The translations under genes and the position numbers were made by a program. From NCBI GenBank assembly GCA_022340305.1, contig JAJDOF010000116.1, positions 1-49,083 on the forward strand: a stretch of DNA of 49,083 nt, read 5' to 3'. Positions 42,348-49,083 of the stretch are shown here, one piece after another. Origin of the DNA: Gammaproteobacteria bacterium. Lineage in GTDB: Bacteria; Pseudomonadota; Gammaproteobacteria; GCA-001735895. Each line of letters begins with the position of its first letter. The first letter of the stretch is position 1. The notes under the pieces are model-generated. The model saw only the letters and a program-made list of their open reading frames with translations. It was not told the origin of the DNA and ran no database searches.

Positions 42348-45300
42348 ATGGATCGAAGTAACAGTAATCACGGGGTGCGCGGCAAGCGCTTAATTTTCGC
42401 CTGCTGCCTGGCATTTCTGTCTTCACCGACGCCTGGCGCCGGAATTGAAGCGAGCGGCGAGACCAGCACCACGCTCGATACAGCGGCAAATGGCGTCGCC
42501 GTCGTCAATATTGCCAGTCCGAATAAACGCGGCCTTTCACACAACAAGTACCAGCGCTTCAACGTCGATAAATCCGGTCTTATTCTCAATAATTCGGACC
42601 AGAATTTTGTCGATACCCAGCTCGGTGGCAAGATAGTCGGCAATTCGCGGCTGAAATCGCCCGCCAGCGTCATAATCAACGAGGTCACCAGTACCCGCCG
42701 TAGCGCGCTCGAGGGATACACCGAGGTTGCCGGCCAGCGCGCCGATATCGTCATCGCCAATCCCAATGGCATCTCGATCAACGGTGCCGGATTCATCAAC
42801 TCTTCACGCGTCACGCTGACCACCGGCATCCCCACCATTGACGCCGAGGGCGATCTTGCCGGCTTCGATGTGCGCGGCGGCGAGATCACGATCGATGGCC
42901 TCGGGCTCGACGCCCGCGCTCAGGACGCGACCTCGATCTACAGCCACTATCTGCAGTTGAATGCGAGCCTGCATGCCCGTGACCTCGATATCGCGCTCGG
43001 TCGCAATGAGATCGACTATCCGGGGCGCAGGATCGTTACCACCAGATCGGGGCAGGGCCAACGGATCCTGCTGGATTCATCGGCCCTCGGCGGTATGTAT
43101 GCCAATAAGATTGTCCTGGTCGGCACCGAGCGCGGCCTCGGTATGAATCTGCCGGCGCGAGTGATTGCCTCGACGGGTGACATCAAGATCAGCGCCGATG
43201 GTCGCTTGCAGTTGCAGCAGCTCGATGCAGGCGGTGATATTCAAGTGCAGTCCACCGCAGCGATCGACAGTAATGCCAGCGTATACGCCGCTGGTAGTGT
43301 CGAGCTGCTGTCAGGTGAGCGAATAAACGTTAATTCCGGCCTGGTGGCCTCCCGGGGCAAGCTGTCGCTCGCAGCGCCACAGATCGAAAACAACGCGAGC
43401 CTGCTGGCAGGGCTCGAAGTTGATGGTTTATCGAATGACTGGGGCGAACTCGACATCCAGTCGCAGCAGCTGATCAATTCAGCTGAGATAATGGCGACCA
43501 ATCGTATCGACATCGACAGCGGCGAGTTGCTGAACCGGGGCCTTATCAACGCCGACGACTACTTGCAGGTTAACGCCGATTCGCTGGTCAACGAGGCGAC
43601 ACTGTTCTCCGGGTGGAATATGCAACTGCAGGTGCGCACCAGTTTGCTCAATTCGACCGATGCCGTCATTTTTACGGTCAACGACCTGTTGCTGGCGGCG
43701 GATCGCGAGCAGGGCAGGACCGCGAAAATAACCAACGAGCTGGGATTGATACAGAGCCTGCGGGGAGATATCGCCGTATTCGCAAAACGCTTCGACAATC
43801 TCGGCACTTCTGTGCTTGGCTACGAGACAATTTACTACGATCTCGGCAACGGCCACGAGGTCAGTACACCCGATGCTGCGATGAACATCGATCTGGCTTA
43901 CAGTAGCGGCTACACCAAGCACAACGCCAAGGCCCGCGATCGCTGGGTCAGGGAGGTGCTCGCGCGCCTCAATCGCCAGGCGCCGTTGCTCTACGACGCG
44001 AACGCCGCGGATATCCGCAACGAACGCAGTGCGCGCTTCGACGCCATCGAGACCCGCCTGGTCGATCATTCGACAACAACGCCTGCCTATCTCGACAGTG
44101 GCGGGGATCTCACGCTGCACGTCGATGAGTTCAACAACCAAGACTCGGTGACCTCGGCGGCCGGCGATATACATTTCGACGTGAGTGGTGATTACCACAA
44201 CCAGGCCTCTTCGATCGGGGAAACGGTAACCGACTACCAGTACTACACCTATGCCGATCACGACAGGAACTGGCTGAGTGAGGACAAGTATTCATCCATC
44301 GGGCACAGCGGATACATCAACCAGCAGCGCAGTAAAAGTGTCAGTGCCGACACGGTTACCCAGGCCGGTGGAAGCATCGACGGTGAAATCGGCGGCCAGC
44401 TTGCCAGCGCCGGGGTTCTGCAGGGGGAATACCAGTCATCGGCGCTACTCGACCCCGCGAGTTACGGTGCGGCGGGTATCGTGTTGCCGCAGAACGACTT
44501 CGGTTTATTTGTACGTACAACCGACCCGCAAAGCCATTACCTGATCGAAACCAATCCGCGTTTTACCGACTTCGGCAGTTTCATCAGCAGCAATTACCTG
44601 CTGGAGCGGCTCGATTACGCACCGAATCAATCACTGAAACTTATCGGCGATGCCTTCTACGAGTCCAGATTGATCCGTGACAGCGTGTTCGCGCAATCCG
44701 GTCGGCGCTTCCTCGACTCCGCCATATTGGACGATAACCGGCAATTTCAGTACCTGATGGATAACGCCTTGCTGGTGCGAGAATCTCTCGAACTCGCTCC
44801 CGGGATTGCGCTCGACGCCGACCAGGTCAATCGCCTGAACCGCGACATCGTGTGGCTAGTCAAACAGCGCATCGACGGCGAAGAAGTGCTGGTGCCCAGG
44901 TTATATCTCGCCAATGGTTCCGGTGCCGAGGTACGCGGCGGAAAAATTATCGCGGGCGGCGATACCCGGTTACAGGTCGCGACGCTGGCCAACTCCGGCC
45001 TGATCGAAAGCGGCGCCAACCTCGGGGTCGATGCCGAAGACGAGATTGAAAATCGGGGTTTGCTACGTGCGCGGGGTGATCTCCGGCTTGCAGCCAAGCG
45101 CGATATTACCAACCAGTCGGGGCGTATCGAGGCTGAAAACATCAATATTACTTCACGCGCGGGCAATATTATCCACCAGCGCGAGCGCGAGGATTTTGCT
45201 CATGTACGGGGCGAAGTCGCTTACTCCGGGTCGTCGCTCGGCGCGGCAGCCGAGATCAGGGCGAGTGGCACGGTCGACCTCGAAGCCGCCGGTGCCATCG

Positions 45301-48300
45301 AGGTCCACGGCTCGATTGTCTCGGGCCGCGATGTACGGCTAGATGCTGACACGATAACCATCGGCGCGGCCGAAACGGCGGAAGAATTCAATGCCGGTGA
45401 TCGGCGCGACCACTTCAGGGGATCGTCGGTTAAGCATTTTGCCTCGATGCTCAATGGCGAGGATATCGTCATCGTGAGTAACGGCCAGACCAGGGTCCTG
45501 GGGTCGCAGCTGACTGCATCCGACAGCTTGAGTATTGCCGCGGGAGCGATTGCTATCGATGCGGTTAGTGACAGCGAAGCGCGCGCCAGCAAGGATACCC
45601 TGGCCGGCAGTTTCAGCGAAACCGTCAGCTCGAAGCGGTCGTTTCGCAGCCAGAGTGTCGGTAGCGAGGTCAATGCGGCGACGGTGGTGCTGATTACCGA
45701 GCAGGGCGATATCGAACTGACCGGGTCGGCAATCAACGCCTCTGGCCAACTCGTCATGACCAGTGCCGGTGATATTCGTATAGAGGCCGGGCGACAAAGC
45801 GAATTCGAGGAAAGCTATACGCGCAAATCAGGGTGGTTCTCTGGTAGTTCGATCTACGCGGAAAGTGAAGATCTACAGGGACACATGGATGACATCGCCG
45901 TCAACGGGCAGATCGCCGCGGGAAGCGTCACGCTGGATGCCCTGGTCGATATCGAAATGGTCGGCGTCGATATCGTGGTGGAGCAGGACCTGACCGCGAA
46001 CGGACGTAACATTACGCTGCGCCATGCGACCAGTGAAGAGACTGAGTACTCGCAGCACACCGAGGTCAGTATCGGGGCAACAGACCTGGTGAGCGGATTA
46101 GCCCACGTTGGCGAGCTCGTCACCCAGCAGGATGGACGCCTGAAGTTGAAGCTCACCGAGGCTCAATTTGACGACATGGAATCCGTGGCCACGCGCACCA
46201 GCGTGGTTGCCTCGCAGGTTCAGTCGGGATCGTTGCAGTTCAATGCGGGTGACGATGCCAGCGGTAACATTCTGATCGTGGGAAGTGATATCCAGGTGGT
46301 GGATTCGCTTGAATTGAATGCCCTTGGCGATGTTGCATTGCTCGACGCGCACCACGTTTCCACCAGCGAAACCAACCACAAGAGCGGAACGGCCGAGGTC
46401 TATCTGAGCGTCCAGAATGAATATGAACAGGCGGTTCGGGCAATCCGCGACGTGCGTGACGCCGAGCGCGATTTGCAGCACGCGCGCAAGGATTATGACC
46501 AGTATCAAAGTGATCTGAAAGCGCAACAGGAGGAACTTGAACGCTTGCGGCAGGCGCTGGCCGCGGGTGAGGGATTCGTAGAACAGGCTGATGTCGATGA
46601 ATTCGAACGACACCTCGAACGATTGCAGGACGACGAGGATTTCTATCGTAGCAATATGTTGTTTGCCAGCGCGACACTGGTTTCGCAGACGACTGCATTA
46701 GCCGAGCAGACGGCGCGGGCGGCTGCCTCGAGCGCTACCTACGGTTTCAATGCCTCGCTGGAACTCGATATCGACGCAGTGGAACGCGAGGTAGAAGACT
46801 ATTACCGGCAGAGCAGGGCGTCCAACTTGAGCGCCAACCGCATTGCCGTAAACGCTGGAGAGACGGCGCTATTGCGTGCAGCGAATCTGCAGGCCCGGGA
46901 AGAAATCGACATAGCGGCAGCTGACATCGAGATACTCGCGGGTGTCGATACCAGCGAGCAAGCCGAACGCAGCCGTCATACCGAGCTCAGCTATCGCTGG
47001 GATCTGCTGGGCAAAAGTTCGACGCAGGAGCCGAGCCGCCTCGGCGGCAGTATCGGCGGGGACATCAGCCACAGCAACTCGGACTCGGAGCGACGGATCA
47101 ATACACAGCTGAATGCCGCCAATATCCGCCTGACTGCAAACGCCGATACGGTAATTCGGGGTGCTGCAATCGCGGCGGCGGAGAAGCTCGAAATAACTAC
47201 CGGGAATCTCGAGGTCGCCTCTGTGCAGGATTACGCATTCAATGATTCCCGCACGCAGGGGCTTGCGTATTCAGGTGAAGGTGCCGGATTGAATGAGTCC
47301 AGTGCTGAAGGGGAGAGTCTCCGCACACAGGTGACGCGATTGAGCGGGCAGCAGGTCGCTATCGAGGTTGCTGATCACACCGAGCTACGCGGTGCAATAA
47401 TCGCAGCCGTCGATGCCGAAGGCCGGGATAACGGTCAACTGTCGTTGTCAACCAACACCCTGACGGTCAGTTCACTGAATAACACCAACAACAGCAAATA
47501 TAGCTCGGGTGGACTGCATATCGGAGAAACCTCCAGCCTTGACTACCAGGGCGACAAGCTGTCTGAGAAAACCAAATCCCTTGCCACGCTCGGCAGCGGC
47601 GACATCCAGCTCAATGACCGGGATGGCTCCGATATCCGCTACCTGAATACCGACATCACCAACACCGAGGTCGCGATCTATGACATCGAATCCCACCAGG
47701 GCCTGAGCGGCGAACTCGATATGCGCCTGCTGAGCGAATCGGGCAGGGACGAGATCGTCGAAGACTGGATGAAAACCGAAATGATCGGCCAGGCAATCGA
47801 GATGATTGCGACAAATAAAACCGTTGGGTTGACGGATTATTTTGCTGAAACCGGAAAGTTGAACGATACCTATGACGCCTTGAAAGAAGCGGTTGCAAAT
47901 AGCCCCGAACTTGCCGATTTTTTGCAGAACCCTGCCATTAGCGGCGCACAGAAAGAGCAAATGATGGATCAACTCACTGCCTCGGTGATGCTCAAGCTCG
48001 GATATAACCCTTACCAGAACCAGGTTATCGCAACTGGCGAAACGGGTAGAGACGGATTGGAAATCAGGGGCTTTTATTCGACCGAGGTCGGACAGGCATT
48101 TATCAACGATCAGAACATTGCGAGCATCGATGAGCTGGTTACGACCGCGGGTCATGAAGCAACGCGCGCGATGGACCATCAGGAAGGGGCCGATTTTGAT
48201 TCAGATCGACAGGACCGGACTGACTATGCAGAAAGTTATGGCAGCCTGTTCAGTGCCTACACCAACCATGCCCTGGATATGGCGGGCTACGATGCGGGCG

Positions 48301-49083
48301 TATCTCAGGATAATCATCACGTTGGCAACGATAGCCTGTCGATAACAGGCAACAATGCCGTGTTTGACAGCCTGGATAAGTCCATGGGCGATAATTTCCT
48401 CCAGCATCAAGATAAGCTGCGCTACGTTCTGCTGACTGATGCCCTGGATGATTGTCGAATATCTGGGAGTTGTTCGGATGCACAACTGGAGTCCATGCTG
48501 GCTGTTGCAGTCAGGCTGTTAAAGGAAGACAAAGAGTCGGACCAGAAGCTGGCAAATGCCTGCCGGTCCTCGAGTTCCAGCCCCGCTTGTCGCGCAGAAG
48601 TTAATAAACTCAAGGCCGCGTTTGATACCTATGGGAATCTGCCCGATGGTGAGCAGTCCACCACCGACACATGGTCCGAGTATGTCGATGTTGGCTACCT
48701 GTATGGTACTTATCGCAGTAAAGCCTATTCGGAAAATGCCAGACGCGCCACCGAGACGATGACCAGAGAAGCCGTCAGTGCAGCCGGCGAGCTAACCCTG
48801 ATTGCGGTTAAGGCCGCCGCCGGAAATGAGGCGGCCCAACATCAACTCGCGGTAATTGCCGAAGACATCAAGGCATTGGTAAAAGACCCGGTCGGCACCG
48901 TCGAACAAGGCATCAAGTCGCGACTCGATGAAGCCGATCGCTACGAAGCCCTGGGTGATATCAACCAGGCGGAAGAAATCCGCTCCCAGGTGTTCCTCGA
49001 AGGCGCCTTCACCGTTGCGGGGCTATCGAGCGGCGCCGTCAGTATCATCCGGCACGGGGCAAATCTGGCCGGTATCAAAACAA
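42348..49083 (+). CDS. Giant two-partner-secretion exoprotein (FhaB/CdiA-like TpsA), truncated by the window end
   Basis: One uninterrupted frame from ATG 42348 (or in-frame ATG 42333) to the window end, about 2245 codons and still open. Signal peptide at about residues 15-36, then a TPS domain (FNVDKSGLILNN, the IANPNGISINGAGFINSSRVTLTTG motif of FHA-type proteins). It continues with hundreds of residues of filamentous-haemagglutinin beta-helix repeats and a coiled coil rich in Glu/Gln near codons 1360-1450 (46430-46700). A pre-C-terminal region contains GGLHIGETSSL, SLATLGSGDIQL and a HEATRAMDHQEG motif (48153-48188). HEATR resembles the HExxH-type segment seen before CdiA toxin ends, but the second His is Arg. 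The effector end and the TpsB partner lie outside. Confidence 0.93.
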   Translation, partial: MDRSNSNHGVRGKRLIFACCLAFLSSPTPGAGIEASGETSTTLDTAANGVAVVNIASPNKRGLSHNKYQRFNVDKSGLILNNSDQNFVDTQLGGKIVGNSRLKSPASVIINEVTSTRRSALEGYTEVAGQRADIVIANPNGISINGAGFINSSRVTLTTGIPTIDAEGDLAGFDVRGGEITIDGLGLDARAQDATSIYSHYLQLNASLHARDLDIALGRNEIDYPGRRIVTTRSGQGQRILLDSSALGGMYANKIVLVGTERGLGMNLPARVIASTGDIKISADGRLQLQQLDAGGDIQVQSTAAIDSNASVYAAGSVELLSGERINVNSGLVASRGKLSLAAPQIENNASLLAGLEVDGLSNDWGELDIQSQQLINSAEIMATNRIDIDSGELLNRGLINADDYLQVNADSLVNEATLFSGWNMQLQVRTSLLNSTDAVIFTVNDLLLAADREQGRTAKITNELGLIQSLRGDIAVFAKRFDNLGTSVLGYETIYYDLGNGHEVSTPDAAMNIDLAYSSGYTKHNAKARDRWVREVLARLNRQAPLLYDANAADIRNERSARFDAIETRLVDHSTTTPAYLDSGGDLTLHVDEFNNQDSVTSAAGDIHFDVSGDYHNQASSIGETVTDYQYYTYADHDRNWLSEDKYSSIGHSGYINQQRSKSVSADTVTQAGGSIDGEIGGQLASAGVLQGEYQSSALLDPASYGAAGIVLPQNDFGLFVRTTDPQSHYLIETNPRFTDFGSFISSNYLLERLDYAPNQSLKLIGDAFYESRLIRDSVFAQSGRRFLDSAILDDNRQFQYLMDNALLVRESLELAPGIALDADQVNRLNRDIVWLVKQRIDGEEVLVPRLYLANGSGAEVRGGKIIAGGDTRLQVATLANSGLIESGANLGVDAEDEIENRGLLRARGDLRLAAKRDITNQSGRIEAENINITSRAGNIIHQREREDFAHVRGEVAYSGSSLGAAAEIRASGTVDLEAAGAIEVHGSIVSGRDVRLDADTITIGAAETAEEFNAGDRRDHFRGSSVKHFASMLNGEDIVIVSNGQTRVLGSQLTASDSLSIAAGAIAIDAVSDSEARASKDTLAGSFSETVSSKRSFRSQSVGSEVNAATVVLITEQGDIELTGSAINASGQLVMTSAGDIRIEAGRQSEFEESYTRKSGWFSGSSIYAESEDLQGHMDDIAVNGQIAAGSVTLDALVDIEMVGVDIVVEQDLTANGRNITLRHATSEETEYSQHTEVSIGATDLVSGLAHVGELVTQQDGRLKLKLTEAQFDDMESVATRTSVVASQVQSGSLQFNAGDDASGNILIVGSDIQVVDSLELNALGDVALLDAHHVSTSETNHKSGTAEVYLSVQNEYEQAVRAIRDVRDAERDLQHARKDYDQYQSDLKAQQEELERLRQALAAGEGFVEQADVDEFERHLERLQDDEDFYRSNMLFASATLVSQTTALAEQTARAAASSATYGFNASLELDIDAVEREVEDYYRQSRASNLSANRIAVNAGETALLRAANLQAREEIDIAAADIEILAGVDTSEQAERSRHTELSYRWDLLGKSSTQEPSRLGGSIGGDISHSNSDSERRINTQLNAANIRLTANADTVIRGAAIAAAEKLEITTGNLEVASVQDYAFNDSRTQGLAYSGEGAGLNESSAEGESLRTQVTRLSGQQVAIEVADHTELRGAIIAAVDAEGRDNGQLSLSTNTLTVSSLNNTNNSKYSSGGLHIGETSSLDYQGDKLSEKTKSLATLGSGDIQLNDRDGSDIRYLNTDITNTEVAIYDIESHQGLSGELDMRLLSESGRDEIVEDWMKTEMIGQAIEMIATNKTVGLTDYFAETGKLNDTYDALKEAVANSPELADFLQNPAISGAQKEQMMDQLTASVMLKLGYNPYQNQVIATGETGRDGLEIRGFYSTEVGQAFINDQNIASIDELVTTAGHEATRAMDHQEGADFDSDRQDRTDYAESYGSLFSAYTNHALDMAGYDAGVSQDNHHVGNDSLSITGNNAVFDSLDKSMGDNFLQHQDKLRYVLLTDALDDCRISGSCSDAQLESMLAVAVRLLKEDKESDQKLANACRSSSSSPACRAEVNKLKAAFDTYGNLPDGEQSTTDTWSEYVDVGYLYGTYRSKAYSENARRATETMTREAVSAAGELTLIAVKAAAGNEAAQHQLAVIAEDIKALVKDPVGTVEQGIKSRLDEADRYEALGDINQAEEIRSQVFLEGAFTVAGLSSGAVSIIRHGANLAGIKT

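Noticed and set aside
42368-48485. Long ORFs on the minus strand opposite the giant exoprotein
   Set aside because: They are antisense shadows of one long plus-strand frame with clear TPS features; none shows a family match.

Overview
This looks like a chromosomal window from a gammaproteobacterium, probably aquatic or environmental. The grounds are a gammaproteobacterial-style type II secretion (T2SS) gene set gspC to gspN, a rhombosortase gene inside it, an exosortase/VPLPA-CTERM exopolysaccharide locus, and abundant REP-like palindromes. No species is assigned.

Layout. 1-220: tRNA-Ala and tRNA-Glu on the minus strand with a good promoter. 668-3504: gspC and gspD. 3643-4799: a VPLPA-CTERM lamin-tail-like protein whose 3' end runs into repeat DNA, then a small GIY-YIG nuclease. 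4902-8508: dTDP-rhamnose genes rfbB-rfbA-rfbC-rfbD. 8671-12139: a membrane protein, a WcaJ-type sugar phosphate transferase and a LuxR-type regulator. 12743-25853: a VPLPA-CTERM substrate, polysaccharide export protein, outer-membrane barrel, chain-length regulator, tyrosine autokinase, ExeA-like ATPase, exosortase XrtD fused to EpsI, PrsT-like TPR lipoprotein, galE and ugd. 26348-35387: gspE, gspF, rhombosortase, gspG to gspN. 35388-39684: repeat-rich DNA, a duplicated gene tail, then a minus-strand operon galU-pgi-ugd-like. 39831-41783: a caspase/gingipain-fold secreted protein without a recognisable catalytic dyad. 42348 to the end: the first ~2245 codons of a giant two-partner-secretion (FhaB/CdiA-like) exoprotein, cut by the window edge.

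How the parts fit. The rfb, galE, ugd, galU and pgi genes supply activated sugars. The 9383-18845 block starts repeat-unit synthesis and exports an envelope polysaccharide. XrtD would process proteins with a VPLPA-like C-terminus, two of which are encoded here. The T2SS, split by the 22-kb polysaccharide locus, carries its own C-terminal processing enzyme (rhombosortase). Two different C-terminal sorting proteases therefore sit in one neighbourhood.

Most unusual signals: (1) a REP-like family whose copies anchor short tandem arrays of period 36, 24, 39, 21 and 27 nt plus one ~330-bp gene-tail duplication, next to a GIY-YIG nuclease gene; (2) a UDP-glucose dehydrogenase paralogue that has lost its catalytic Cys and Asn; (3) REP-derived sequence forming the tail of a sorted protein and the leader of GspJ.
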